DNA of 64,000 nt, from NCBI RefSeq assembly GCF_003574465.1, contig NZ_QOWC01000013.1, forward strand, positions 1-64,000, read 5' to 3'. Positions 41,540 to 51,211 of the stretch are shown piece after piece (within the stretch, counting starts at the first letter, position 1; each line of letters starts with the position of its first letter). The notes under the pieces were generated by a model, which saw only the letters and a program-made list of their open reading frames with translations, made no database searches and had not been told where the DNA came from. The stretch comes from Methylobacterium crusticola (GTDB lineage: Bacteria; Pseudomonadota; Alphaproteobacteria; Rhizobiales; Beijerinckiaceae). The position numbers were made by a program, and so were the translations under genes.

Positions 41540-42850
41540 ATGACGATCCAAGTGACATCCCCACCATTGCCCGCGATCGGCCCGGCCCAGATGCGGCGCA
41601 TCGTGACCTCGAGCGTCGTCGGCACGGCGGTCGAGTGGTACGACTTCCTGATCTACGGGACGGCGAGCGCGCTCGTCTTCAACAAGCTGTTCTTCCCCTC
41701 GTCGGACCCGGCGGTCGGGACGATCGCGGCCTTCGCGACCTACGCGGTCGGCTTCCTGGCCCGGCCGCTCGGGGCGGCGATCTTCGGGCATTTCGGCGAC
41801 AAGGTCGGCCGCAAGCGGATGCTGGCCGCCACCATCATCATCATGGGCGTCGGCACCTTCCTGATCGGCTGCCTGCCGACCTATTCGCAGATCGGGATCT
41901 GGGCCCCGATCCTGCTCGTGCTCCTGCGGCTCCTGCAGGGCGTCGGCCTCGGGGGCGAGTGGGGCGGCGCGGTGCTGATGGTCGTGGAGAACGCGCCCGC
42001 GCGCCGGCGCGGCTTCTTCGGCAGCCTCGTCCAGGTCGGGAACCCGCTCGGCAACCTCGCGGCGGTCGGCATCTTCACGGCGATGTCCGGGCTGCCGGAG
42101 AGCGAGTTCCTGGGCTGGGCCTGGCGGGTGCCGTTCCTGATCAGCATCCTGCTCGTCGGCGTCGGCCTTTTCATCCGGCTGCGGCTCGAGGAGACGCCGG
42201 CCTTCCGCGTCGTCGAGGCGCGCAAGGACGTGGCGCGCCTGCCCGTCGTGGAGGTGATCACCCAGCACCCGCGGGCGTTCCTGACCGCCGTCGGGCTGAA
42301 GCTCTCGGAGATCGCCTGGGCGAGCATCGCGAGCGTGTTCGTCATCAGCTACGTCACCGGCACCCTCGCGCTGCCGCGCAGCGTCGTCCTCAACGGCATC
42401 TTCGCGTCGTCGTTCGTCGCCCTGTTCTCGATCCCGCTGTTCGGCTGGCTGTCCGACCGGGTCGGGCGCAAGACGATGTTCTACGCGAGCTGCCTGTTCT
42501 GCATCGCCTTCGCGTTCCCGTTCTTCTGGCTCGTCGACACGAAGGACCCGACGATCATCGCCCTCGCCATCGTGGCGGCGATCTCGTTCGGGCAGATGGT
42601 CGGGTTCGGGGTCGGGGCGCCGTTCTACTCGGAGTTGTTCGCGGCGCGCCTGCGCTACAGCGGCGCCTCGCTGGGCTTCCAGATCGGGGCGGCGATCTCC
42701 GGCGGCCTCACGCCCTTCGCGGCCGCCTCGCTGATGGTCTGGAGCGGGGGCGCGACCTGGCCGATCTCGATCTACCTGATCGCCGCCGCCCTGATCACGA
42801 TCGTGGCCACCGCCATGGCCCCCGAGACGGCCCGGACGGAGCTGCGCTGA
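41540..42850 (+). CDS. MFS transporter, metabolite:H+ symporter (MHS) family
   Basis: The 436-residue polytopic protein opens with the MHS signature GTAVEWYDFLIYGTASALVF and continues RPLGAAIFGHFGDKVGRKRML (loop 2-3), GGEWGGAVLMVVENAPARRRGF, and LFGWLSDRVGRKTMF between helices 8 and 9. About twelve hydrophobic segments are visible. The subfamily (ProP/KgtP/ShiA relatives) imports organic acids or osmolytes with protons. It lies 99 bases after the reductase and probably belongs to the same rightward unit. The substrate is unknown. Confidence 0.93.
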   Translation: MTIQVTSPPLPAIGPAQMRRIVTSSVVGTAVEWYDFLIYGTASALVFNKLFFPSSDPAVGTIAAFATYAVGFLARPLGAAIFGHFGDKVGRKRMLAATIIIMGVGTFLIGCLPTYSQIGIWAPILLVLLRLLQGVGLGGEWGGAVLMVVENAPARRRGFFGSLVQVGNPLGNLAAVGIFTAMSGLPESEFLGWAWRVPFLISILLVGVGLFIRLRLEETPAFRVVEARKDVARLPVVEVITQHPRAFLTAVGLKLSEIAWASIASVFVISYVTGTLALPRSVVLNGIFASSFVALFSIPLFGWLSDRVGRKTMFYASCLFCIAFAFPFFWLVDTKDPTIIALAIVAAISFGQMVGFGVGAPFYSELFAARLRYSGASLGFQIGAAISGGLTPFAAASLMVWSGGATWPISIYLIAAALITIVATAMAPETARTELR

Positions 42851-42920
42851 GCGCGCCGCACCGGCCCCCGGAGTGGCGGCTCGAGGAGCGCCGGCCCCAG
42901 GAGCGCCGGCCCTTGCAACT

Positions 42921-42939
42921 CCGGCGCCCGGGGCGCCGG
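42921..42939. terminator. Bidirectional stem-loop between convergent genes
   Basis: Eight-base arms CCGGCGCC (42921-42928) and GGCGCCGG (42932-42939) with a 3-base loop lie between the convergent transporter and amidotransferase genes. The adjoining 42885-42913 carries two copies of a 15-base direct repeat (ggagcgccggcccca type). Confidence 0.55.
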
Positions 42940-42940
42940 C

Positions 42941-43768
42941 TCACCGGTCCGCAGCGGCGTCCCCGTGGGAGCGGGCCTCCGCCGGGCGAGACCGCCCGCA
43001 ACCCTCGCCGCGGCGGCGCGCCACGGCGTCGCCGAAGGCCCGGAACAGCGCCCGGTTCACCGCGCTGACCTGCGGGTCGTGCTCCGCGTGCCACTGCACG
43101 CCGAGCGCGAAGCCGGGCGCCCCGGCGATGCGGATCGCCTCGAAGGTCCCGTCCTCCGCCACGCCCTCCACGACGACCCGCCCGCCCGGCTCCAGGATGC
43201 CCTGGCCGTGCAAGGAATTCACCCGGATCGTCTCGCGGCCGAGGAGCCGCGCGAAGGCGCCGCCCGGGACGAGCCGGACGTCGTGGCGCTCGGCGAAGAC
43301 CACCTCGGGATCGGGGTGGATCTCGCCGGTGTCGAGGCGCGGCATGCGATGGTTCATGCGCCCCGGCAGCTCGCGGATCTCGGGGTGCAGCGACCCGCCG
43401 AAGGCGACGTTCATCTCCTGGAAGCCGCGGCAGATGCCGAACAGCGGGATGCCGCGGGCCACGCAGGCCTCGATCAGCGGCAGCGCCAGGGCGTCCCGCT
43501 CCTCGTCGTAGGGCTCGTGGCGCGGATGCGCCTCCGCCCGGAAGCGCGCCGGGTGGACGTTGGCGCGCGCCCCCGTCAGCAGCACGCCGTCGACGGCGTC
43601 GAGGAGCTCCGCGAGGTCGGTGATGCGCGGCGTCCCGGCAAACATCAGCGGCAGCGCGCCGGCGAACTCCGCCACGGCCCGCAGGTTGTTCTCGCCCACG
43701 CGCTGGGCGGGGAAACGGCCCTCGACCACGTGCGTGTTCCCGATCACGCCGACCACGGGTCTCGCCAT
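42941..43768 (-). CDS. Gamma-glutamyl-gamma-aminobutyrate hydrolase-like class I amidotransferase (PuuD type)
   Basis: The 275-residue peptidase C26 protein has PVVGVIGNTHVV at the start, GVLLTGARANVHPARF, the nucleophile elbow GICRGFQEMNVAFGGSLHPEI with Cys113, and LGVQWHAEHDPQ providing His and the acidic residue. Relatives hydrolyse gamma-glutamyl amides in polyamine degradation. GAGG lies before the ATG at 43768. No other puu gene is near apart from the XRE-cupin regulator at 38968, whose family includes PuuR. The gap 43769-44219 holds no gene that I can support. Confidence 0.9.
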   Translation of the reverse strand: MARPVVGVIGNTHVVEGRFPAQRVGENNLRAVAEFAGALPLMFAGTPRITDLAELLDAVDGVLLTGARANVHPARFRAEAHPRHEPYDEERDALALPLIEACVARGIPLFGICRGFQEMNVAFGGSLHPEIRELPGRMNHRMPRLDTGEIHPDPEVVFAERHDVRLVPGGAFARLLGRETIRVNSLHGQGILEPGGRVVVEGVAEDGTFEAIRIAGAPGFALGVQWHAEHDPQVSAVNRALFRAFGDAVARRRGEGCGRSRPAEARSHGDAAADR

Positions 43769-43977
43769 CGTGCCAAGCCTCGTTCCGGGGCCCCCCGCCG
43801 GCGGGGGCCACGCGCCGCGTGCGGTTCTCGCACGCCGTCGCGGCAGCGGCCAAGATCCTTCCGGCACGCGCAGCCCGGGCGCGGCGCGCCGCGCCTGCAC
43901 GACCCTCTCGGTCATCGCCCGCGGCACCGGCCTCGTGTCGCGGCAGGAGGCCCCCCCGGGCCGTGAGGCGGCGGTGC

Positions 43978-43996
43978 TGGCTCCCGCGAGGAGCCA
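43978..43996. repeat. Short inverted repeat in a 451-base gap without genes
   Basis: TGGCTCC (43978-43984) and GGAGCCA (43990-43996) flank five bases, between the PuuD-like start and a small secreted-protein gene. Nothing else recognisable was found in 43769-44219. Confidence 0.3.
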
Positions 43997-44219
43997 TCCG
44001 GCCAGCCTACGCCGAGGCACGCGAGCCTCGAGGCATCCCAGGACGTCGTGCGATCCGCAGGCGGCGCTGCCGCCGCCCAGGATCAGGACCGGCAGCGTCT
44101 CGGGGGGGTGTCGTGCGGCGTCGCGGTCGCGGCGTGGCGCCCCCGTCCGCAACGCGAACGCCAGGCCCGTCCTCGGCGATCGCGATCGCCCCCGCGCGAC
44201 CCGTCCGGGGGCGGGCGCG

Positions 44220-44486
44220 TCACCGGTCCTGCGCGAGGGCGGCGTCGTGCCGGGCGAGCCAGGCCTTCAGGACGGCCATCCGGCGGTCCGGCGCGTCGTC
44301 GAGCCGCGGCGGCGCGCCGTCGACGAATGCCCGCACGGCGCGGGCCAGCGCGGGCAGGAACGGCGCGCCGGAGGCCTGCGCCGGGGCCGGCGCGGCGTCC
44401 GCGGCGGGCACCCGGCCGTCCTGGGCAGCGGCCGGCCCCGCCGTCGCGGCGAGGAGGGCGAGGGCGATCGCGAGACGTCTCGACAT
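44220..44486 (-). CDS. Small secreted hypothetical protein
   Basis: The 88-residue protein has a signal peptide (MSRRLAIALALLAATAGPAAAQ), a short Pro/Ala linker and a C-terminal helical segment (PFLPALARAVRAFVDG, RRMAVLKAWLARHDAAL). GGGAG lies ten bases upstream of the ATG. No homologous family was recognised. The 165 bases to the monooxygenase stop hold nothing obvious. Confidence 0.6.
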   Translation of the reverse strand: MSRRLAIALALLAATAGPAAAQDGRVPAADAAPAPAQASGAPFLPALARAVRAFVDGAPPRLDDAPDRRMAVLKAWLARHDAALAQDR

Positions 44487-44651
44487 GCGGGCATGCTCCC
44501 TGCGAATGCGGCGCGGATCGTGCGCGACATCGCCGGGATCAGGTGTACCGGGCGGCCGGGCGGCCGGCATTCAGGCCTGCGTCTGCTTCGATCAGACCTC
44601 GCGGCAGGCCGGCTCATACCGAGGGATGAGGGAGAGCGCCCCTCCGGCGCG

Positions 44652-45944
44652 TCACGCCCGCGCCGGACGGGCGAGGCCGAGATGGTCGCGCAGCGTCGTA
44701 CCGGCGTAGTCGCGGCGAAACAGGCCCCGCGCCTGGAGGATCGGCACGACGAGGTCGACGAAGGCCGTGAAGCCCGCGTGGAAGAACGGCGGCATGATGT
44801 TGAAACCGTCGGCCGCCCCCGCCTCGAACCAGTGCTGGAGCGTGTCGGCGACGGTCTCGGCAGAGCCGCACAGGACCCAGTGGCCGCGCGCCGCCGCGGT
44901 CAGGTTGTAGAGGTCGCGCAGGGTCATGCGCTCGCGCCGCGCCTTGGCGAGCATCACCCGGGCGAAGGCGTGGTAGCTGTCGGAGGGCGCGATCTCCGGC
45001 ACCGGGCCGTCGAGGTCGTAGGCGGCCATGTCGCGCCCGAGCCGGTCCGACAGCAGCGCGAGGGCGTTGTCGTCGCTCACGAAGCCCTGGAGCACCGCCA
45101 GCGTGTCGAAGGCCTCGCGGGTGGTGCGCCCGACGACCGGCATCACGCCGGGGAGCACGCTCACCGCGTCGGGCGGGCGGCCGTGGGCCGGCAGGCGCCC
45201 CTTGAGGGCGGCGTACGCGGCCTTCGCCTCGTCGAGGTCCTGCACGACCGAGAACACCACGTCGGCGGTGCGGGCGGCGAGATCGAGGCCGGCCTCCGAG
45301 CCGCCGGCCTGGAGCACCACCGGGTGCCCCTGGGGGCTGCGGCCGATGTTGAGCGGGCCCTTCACGCGGAAGAAGGGCCCGGCGTGGTCGAGGGCGCGGA
45401 CCTTGGCCGGGTCGATGTAGAGGCCGCTCTCCCGGTCGGCCACCACGGCGTCGTCGGCCCAGCCGTCCCAGAGGCCGCGCACCACCTCCAGGAACTCCCC
45501 GGCGCGCTCGTAGCGGCGGGCGTGCTCGGGATGAACGGTGCCGAAATTCGCCGCGCTGGCGGGGTTGGCGGTCGTGACGGCGTTCCAGGCGGCGCGCCCG
45601 CCGCTGATGTGGTCGAGGGACGCGAAGGCGCGGGCGACCGTGAACGGGTCGCTGTAGGTGGTCGAGGCCGTGGCGCCGAGGCCGATCCGCTCGGTGGCGC
45701 CGGCGAGCGCCGCCAGCATCGTCAGCGGTTCGAGGCGCAGGGTGTAGGACGGGTGGGCCTTGGGGTCGGCGTAGAGGTTGTCGCCCATGAAGATCATGTC
45801 GAACCGGCCGCGCTCGGCGGTGCGGGCGATCTCCCGGATGGCGCCGATGTCCTGGAAGCTCGCGACCGCGCCCGGGTGGCGCCAGCCCGCGACGTGGCTG
45901 CCGGTGCCGAGCAGGAACAGCCCGAGATGCATCTGGCGGGTCAC
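44652..45944 (-). CDS. LLM-class flavin-dependent monooxygenase (NtaA/SnaA/DszA family)
   Basis: The 430-residue protein has MHLGLFLLGTGSHVAGWRHP, FDMIFMGDNLYAD, ATERIGLGATASTTYSDPFTVARAFASLDHISGGRAAWNAVTT, ERAGEFLEVVRGLWDGW, and HPVVLQAGGSEAGLDLAARTADVVFS, all typical of the NtaA/SnaA/DszA branch. It oxidises a substrate with FMNH2 and O2, cleaving C-N or C-S bonds in known members. GTG 45944 overlaps the permease stop (GTGA). It is the last gene of an ABC-import operon, so it probably acts on the imported compound. Confidence 0.92.
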   Translation of the reverse strand: MTRQMHLGLFLLGTGSHVAGWRHPGAVASFQDIGAIREIARTAERGRFDMIFMGDNLYADPKAHPSYTLRLEPLTMLAALAGATERIGLGATASTTYSDPFTVARAFASLDHISGGRAAWNAVTTANPASAANFGTVHPEHARRYERAGEFLEVVRGLWDGWADDAVVADRESGLYIDPAKVRALDHAGPFFRVKGPLNIGRSPQGHPVVLQAGGSEAGLDLAARTADVVFSVVQDLDEAKAAYAALKGRLPAHGRPPDAVSVLPGVMPVVGRTTREAFDTLAVLQGFVSDDNALALLSDRLGRDMAAYDLDGPVPEIAPSDSYHAFARVMLAKARRERMTLRDLYNLTAAARGHWVLCGSAETVADTLQHWFEAGAADGFNIMPPFFHAGFTAFVDLVVPILQARGLFRRDYAGTTLRDHLGLARPARA

Positions 45945-46693
45945 GGCGTCCTCCAGAACAGCAGCCGGCGCTCGGCGAGGCCCACGAGGCCGAAGAACAG
46001 GAGGCTCGCCCCCGAGGCGACGAAGATCGCCGACCAGACCTGCACGAAGTCGATCTGGAGCACCGCCTGGTAGATCACCCAGCCGAGCCCCCCGTAGGCG
46101 CCGAGCATCTCGGTGACGAGGGCCACGATGATGCTGCGCACGGTCGAGACCCGCAGGCCCGCGAGCATCAGGGGAAGCGCCGTCGGCAGGCGCAGGCGCC
46201 AGAGCACGGCGAGGCGCCCGGCGCCGAAGCTGCGCAGGAGGTCGACGGCGCGGCGGTCGACCCGGTCGAGGCCCGCGAGGGTCGACAGGAACAGCGTGAA
46301 GCTGACCGCGAGCGCCACCATGACGATCTTCGAGCCCATGCCGATGCCGCACCACAGCAGGATCAGCGGCGAGTAGGCGACGACCGGCACCGAGTTGACC
46401 GCGGTCGCCGCCGGCAGCACGGCGCCCCGCGCCGCCGGCACCAGGGCGACCGCGACGGCGAGGCCGATGCCCGCGAGAGCGCCGAGCCCGTAGCCGAGCA
46501 CGGCCTCCGCGAGCGTGGTGCCGGCCGCGTCCGCGAGGAGCGCGCGCTGGCGCCAGATCCCCGCCAGGATGTCGCTCATCGCCGGCAGCACGTAGGCCGG
46601 GAGGGCGAGGCCGCGGGCGAGGCCCTCCCAGGCCAGCACGAGGACGACGGCGCCGAGGACGCCGCGCTGGACGGCGCGCGAGGCGGGGCTCAC
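45941..46693 (-). CDS. ABC transporter permease (second of two)
   Basis: The 250-residue permease is of the SsuC/ThiX type with about six hydrophobic segments and an EAA-like loop LLRSFGAGRLAVLWRLRLPTALPLML. YSPLILLWCGIGMGSKIVMVALAVSF lies in the middle. GTG 46693 overlaps the stop of the other permease (GTGA). With its neighbour it presumably forms a heterodimeric channel. The gene is one of six tightly packed leftward genes. Confidence 0.9.
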   Translation of the reverse strand: MSPASRAVQRGVLGAVVLVLAWEGLARGLALPAYVLPAMSDILAGIWRQRALLADAAGTTLAEAVLGYGLGALAGIGLAVAVALVPAARGAVLPAATAVNSVPVVAYSPLILLWCGIGMGSKIVMVALAVSFTLFLSTLAGLDRVDRRAVDLLRSFGAGRLAVLWRLRLPTALPLMLAGLRVSTVRSIIVALVTEMLGAYGGLGWVIYQAVLQIDFVQVWSAIFVASGASLLFFGLVGLAERRLLFWRTP

Positions 46694-47523
46694 TGCTCGG
46701 CCCTCCAGAACACCAGGCGGCGCTCGAGGGCCGCGACGGCGGCGTAGAAGCCGGTGCCGAGGAGCGCGCAGGCGAGCAGGGCGGCCCAGAGCCCGACGAC
46801 GTTCTCGTTGTACATCGCCTGGAGCAGCAGCACGCCGAGGCCCGTGGTGTCGCCGAACCACTCGCCCACGATCGCCCCGACGAGGCTCAGGGAGGCGGCG
46901 AGCCGGAGCGCGACGAAGATCTGCGGCAGGGCCGCGGGCAGGTGCAGGCGCAGCAGGATCTGTCGCGGCGAGGCGCCGAAGCTGCGCAGGAGCGCGACCT
47001 GGCGCGGGTCGACCGCCTCGAAGCCCAGGAGCGCGTTCACCGCGACGGGGAAGAACGTGAGGTAGAAGGCGATCGTCGCCTTGGCGAGCAGCGTGTTGCC
47101 GAACCACAGCACCACGAGCGCCCCGAAGGCGATCACCGGGATCGTCTGCGACACCACGAAGATCGGGAAGACGAGTTCCCGCAGGGCCCGCAGGCGGAAG
47201 AACGCGACGGCGATGAGGACGCCGAAGGCGGCGCCCGCCGAGAAGCCGATCAGCGTCTCGGCGAGGGTACGCAGGAAGCCGTCGCGGTAGGCGGCCGGCG
47301 TCGCCAGCACGGCCGAGGCGACGGCCGAGAGGCGGGGCAGGATGTGGGGCCGGATTCCCAGGAGCGGCACCGCCGCCTCCCAGGCGAGCGCGACGGCGCA
47401 CACGCCGAGGACGAGGCGGAGCACGCCCCCCGGCCGGAGAGCGGCCCTGACGAGCCGCCCGGCCGCGCCCCCGCGCGCCGCCGTCGCGCCGGGGAGCGCC
47501 CGCGCCAGGGAGGCCGCCGTCAC
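46690..47523 (-). CDS. ABC transporter permease (first of two)
   Basis: The 277-residue permease shares the same fold: FGALVVLWFGNTLLAKATIAFYLTFFPVAVNALLGF, and EAA-like loop LLRSFGASPRQILLRLHLPAALPQIF. The first about 30 residues are hydrophilic. GTG 47523 overlaps the binding-protein stop (GTGA). The two permeases are paralogous (compare the shared LLRSFGA...LRLP-ALP block), which points to an obligate heterodimer rather than two transporters. Confidence 0.9.
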   Translation of the reverse strand: MTAASLARALPGATAARGGAAGRLVRAALRPGGVLRLVLGVCAVALAWEAAVPLLGIRPHILPRLSAVASAVLATPAAYRDGFLRTLAETLIGFSAGAAFGVLIAVAFFRLRALRELVFPIFVVSQTIPVIAFGALVVLWFGNTLLAKATIAFYLTFFPVAVNALLGFEAVDPRQVALLRSFGASPRQILLRLHLPAALPQIFVALRLAASLSLVGAIVGEWFGDTTGLGVLLLQAMYNENVVGLWAALLACALLGTGFYAAVAALERRLVFWRAEQ

Positions 47524-48542
47524 AGCTGGCGGTCCGCGCTCGCGAGCGCGTCGATGAAGGCGGGCGCGTAGGCCGCGTCGATGTCCACCGGCTTGGCGAT
47601 GACCTTGGCCTGGAGCAGGAGGTCGTGGACCTTGGCCAGAGCCGCCCGGTCGATGGCGAACAGGCCGTGGTCCCGGGCCGCCCCGGCGGTCATCAGGCGC
47701 TTCACCTCCGCCAGCATGAAGTCCTGCTGGGCCCGGTCGAGGGTGGGGGCGACCGCCATCACGGCATCGACGGCGGCCTTCGGGTCCGCGAAGGCGTCCT
47801 TCCAGCCCTTGACCGAGGCGCGCAGGAAGCCCTTGACGAGGTCGGGCTTCTCCCGGGCCGTCGCCTCGGAGACGATCAGGGTGTCGCGCGGGAAGGTGAC
47901 GCCGTGATCCTCGGCCACGAAGGTGCGCAGCGCCTCCCGGCCCATGCGGCTCTGGATCGTGTAGAGCTCGTTGTAGTAGGTCGCCGTCGCGACGTCGACG
48001 CTGCCGTCGACGAAGGGCGTCACGCTGACCTGCTGGGGCTGGAGCTTCACCTCGTCGGGCCGGATGCCCTCCTTGGTCAGCATCGCGTTGAGCACGTGGT
48101 TCGCCCCCGTGAACCAGGCCGTGACGTTGCGGCCCTTGAAGTCCTGGAGCGTCCGCACGGGGCCGTCCTTGCGGGCGACGAACACGAAGGGCGTCAGCTG
48201 GTGCGAGATGCCGATGCAGACGACCGGCAGCCCCTTGTCGCGGGCCGCGAAGACGCTGTCGGTGCCGCCCGACAGACCGAACGTGTCGGAGCCCGTGGCC
48301 ACCAGGTTCTCGGTCAGGAGGTTGGGCCCGCCGGGATTGATGGTGAGGTCGATGCCCTCGGCGCGGTAGTAGCCCTTCTGGAGCGCGACGTAGAAGCCGG
48401 CGAACTGGGCCTGGGGCAGCCATTTCAGGCGCAGGGACGCCTTGGCGGCGCCCTCGGCGGCGGCGGGGGCTCCCGCCCCGGCGAGGCCGGCGCCGAGGGC
48501 GAGGCCCGCGAGGGCGGCGAGGAGATGGCGGCGGACGGGCAT
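47520..48542 (-). CDS. ABC substrate-binding protein, NMT1/THI5-like
   Basis: The 340-residue protein has a signal peptide (HLLAALAGLALGAGLAGAGAPAAA) and the NMT1/ThiY-like opening LRLKWLPQAQFAGFYVALQKGYYRAEGIDLTINPGGPN, then GLSGGTDSVFAARDKGLPVVCIG and FKGRNVTAWFTGANHVLNAML. Characterised relatives bind pyrimidine precursors or other small N-heterocycles, but the group is wide. The operon carries no thiamine gene and no TPP riboswitch was found, so a catabolic substrate is more likely. ATG at 48542. Confidence 0.9.
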   Translation of the reverse strand: MPVRRHLLAALAGLALGAGLAGAGAPAAAEGAAKASLRLKWLPQAQFAGFYVALQKGYYRAEGIDLTINPGGPNLLTENLVATGSDTFGLSGGTDSVFAARDKGLPVVCIGISHQLTPFVFVARKDGPVRTLQDFKGRNVTAWFTGANHVLNAMLTKEGIRPDEVKLQPQQVSVTPFVDGSVDVATATYYNELYTIQSRMGREALRTFVAEDHGVTFPRDTLIVSEATAREKPDLVKGFLRASVKGWKDAFADPKAAVDAVMAVAPTLDRAQQDFMLAEVKRLMTAGAARDHGLFAIDRAALAKVHDLLLQAKVIAKPVDIDAAYAPAFIDALASADRQL

Positions 48543-48567
48543 GGGGCCTCCGGTTCGGGCGCTGCGG

Positions 48568-49346
48568 TCAGGTGCGGTAGGACGGATCGGTGCGGTCGAG
48601 CTGGCGCATCAGCGCCGGCCACTCGCGCTCGCCCGGGACCAGGATGTCGCCCTGGAGCTCCCAGAACTGGCGCGCGGCCTTCTCGCAGACCGCCGCGGGC
48701 GGGATCACCAGGGCGGCGCCCGCCGCGGCGGCGGCCTGCATGGAGAGCTGGATGCGGGCGGCGCGCTCGAAGTAGTAGAGCAGCATGAACGCCTCGCCGG
48801 GCGTGCGGCCGACGGTCAGGATGCCGTGGTTGCGCATCAGCATGACCTTGTGGGGCCCGAGGTCCCGCACCAGCCGCTCCTGCTCGTCGCAGTCGATCGC
48901 CACGCCCTCGTAGTCGTGGAAGGCCTGGCGCTCGTAGAACCGCATGGCGAACTGGCTCAGGGGCAGGAGGCCCCCCGCCTGGCCGGAGACCGCCACGCTC
49001 GCGTCGGAGTGGGTGTGGAGCACGCAGGCCGCGTCGTGGCGGCTCGCGTGGATCGCCCCGTGGATCACGAAGGCCGCGCGGTTGACGGTGTGGGGCGTCG
49101 CCTCGACGGCCCGCCCCTCGACGTCGATCTTGACGAGGCTCGAGGCGGTGACCTCGTCGAAGAGCAGCCCGTAGGGGTTGATCAGGAACTGGTCGTCGCG
49201 GCCCGGGACCCGCGCCGAGATGTGGTTGTAGATCAGGTCGTCGAGCCCGAGGCGCGCGACCATGCGGTAGCAGGCCGCCAGGGCGATGCGGGCCTCCCAC
49301 TCCGCCTGCGGCATGGGGCGGGGCGCCCCGGATGGCTGCGTCACGG

Positions 49347-49350
<4 letters not shown>
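48568..49350 (-). CDS. Class II aldolase/adducin family protein
   Basis: The 260-residue protein has the zinc aldolase fold: YNHISARVPGRDDQFLINPYGLLFDEVTASSLVKID, then CVLHTHSDASVA with metal ligands His112 and His114, and LMRNHGILTVG with the third His. Members cleave sugar phosphates, decarboxylate, or act on related hydroxy acids. Lack of a phosphate-binding signature and the catabolic setting make the substrate uncertain. GTG 49350 overlaps the ATPase stop by four bases. Confidence 0.9.
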
Positions 49351-50189
<839 letters not shown>

Positions 50190-50419
50190 CAGGCCGCGTC
50201 CTTGTATAAGGGAGGCCCTGTCGCGTATGCGCCCCGGGCCGCGTCGTGAACACGGTCCTGCAACGGCTGTGCCAGCCGGCCGCCGGCCGCGGCCCGGCCG
50301 AGGGCGGGAGGCCGCGGGGGACGCGGCGGGCGGATGGTGCCGGGTGGGTGGCGCGGGGCAGTTGCGCGGCGGTCCGCGCCTTGCTTGAATGCAGGAATGA
50401 CCGGACGAGATGCATAGAG

Positions 50420-51130
50420 ATGGCACGGAGTGCACAAAAAAGCGCTGAGGCGGCCGCGGCCCTGCCCAACGTGACGCCTCTGCGCCCGGGCGTGACCCTG
50501 ACCGAGAGCCTGCGCCGGCGCCTCGAGGCCGACATCGCGGCCGGGCACCTGGAGCCGGGCTGCCGCCTCGACGAGCAGGAGATCGCCCAGCGCTTCGGCG
50601 TGTCGCGCACGCCGGTCCGGGAGGCCTTCCGGCTGCTCGCGGCCGGCGATCTCGTCACCCTGCGCGGGCGCCAGGGCGCGACCGTGCGCACGATCAGCGC
50701 GCAGGCCCTGATCGAGATGTTCCAGGTGATGGCCGAGCTCGAGGGCCTGTGCGCGCGCCTCGCCGCCCGGCGCGCGCCCCCGGGCTGGCGGGCGCGGATC
50801 GACGCGATCCACCAGCGGCTGGTGGACCGCGCCGACGGCCCGGACGCCGACGGGTTCTACGACGTCAACCAGGAGTTCCACGAGGCGATCTACGAGGCCT
50901 CGCGCAACGCTTTCCTGGCCGAGCAGACCCGGCGCCTGCGCAACCAGGTGGCGGCCTACCGCCGCCGGGTGACGCGGATGCCGAACCGGATGACCGACAC
51001 CGTGCGCGAGCACGAGGCGATCATGCGGGCGATCCTGGCGCACGACCCCGAGCGCGCCCACCAGGCGATGCGCGACCACGTCAACCTGCTCGGCGACAAC
51101 CTCCTCGACTTCCTGGCGGCCTTCGAGTGA
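50420..51130 (+). CDS. GntR-family (FCD subfamily) transcriptional regulator
   Basis: The 236-residue protein has an N-terminal winged HTH (LTESLRRRLEADIAAGHLEPGCRLDEQEIAQRFGVSRTPVREAFRLLAAGDLV) and a C-terminal FCD helical sensor domain with the metal/ligand residues in YDVNQEFHEAIYEASRN and EHEAIMRAILAHD. It lies between two divergent catabolic operons and probably represses one or both until a metabolite binds. ATGCA/TGCAT half-sites (50389-50393 and 50411-50415) overlap its own start region, suggesting autoregulation. Confidence 0.92.
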   Translation: MARSAQKSAEAAAALPNVTPLRPGVTLTESLRRRLEADIAAGHLEPGCRLDEQEIAQRFGVSRTPVREAFRLLAAGDLVTLRGRQGATVRTISAQALIEMFQVMAELEGLCARLAARRAPPGWRARIDAIHQRLVDRADGPDADGFYDVNQEFHEAIYEASRNAFLAEQTRRLRNQVAAYRRRVTRMPNRMTDTVREHEAIMRAILAHDPERAHQAMRDHVNLLGDNLLDFLAAFE

Positions 51131-51148
51131 CGCGCCGGGGCGCCTCTT

Positions 51149-51177
51149 GGTATGCAAATTGCTGGCTCGTGCATACC
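51149..51177. promoter_or_regulatory. GntR-type operator upstream of the SDR operon
   Basis: Perfect arms GGTATGCA (51149-51156) and TGCATACC (51170-51177), 13 bases apart, lie between gntR and the SDR gene in an AT-rich patch. Half-sites of this type suit FCD-class GntR dimers. The downstream arm ends 34 bases before the SDR start. No convincing -35/-10 was fixed. Confidence 0.65.
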
Positions 51178-51211
51178 TGATCCCGCAGCACCGCCGCCCA
51201 GGAGCCGTCCC

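Noticed and set aside
43819-44709. A 296-codon frame in the gap after the PuuD-like gene
   Set aside because: Arg/Ala-rich composition without motifs, and it runs into the antisense of the small secreted-protein gene and of the monooxygenase.
50190-50419. TPP or other riboswitch before the NMT1-type ABC operon
   Set aside because: I searched by eye for conserved thi-box segments on both strands and found none.
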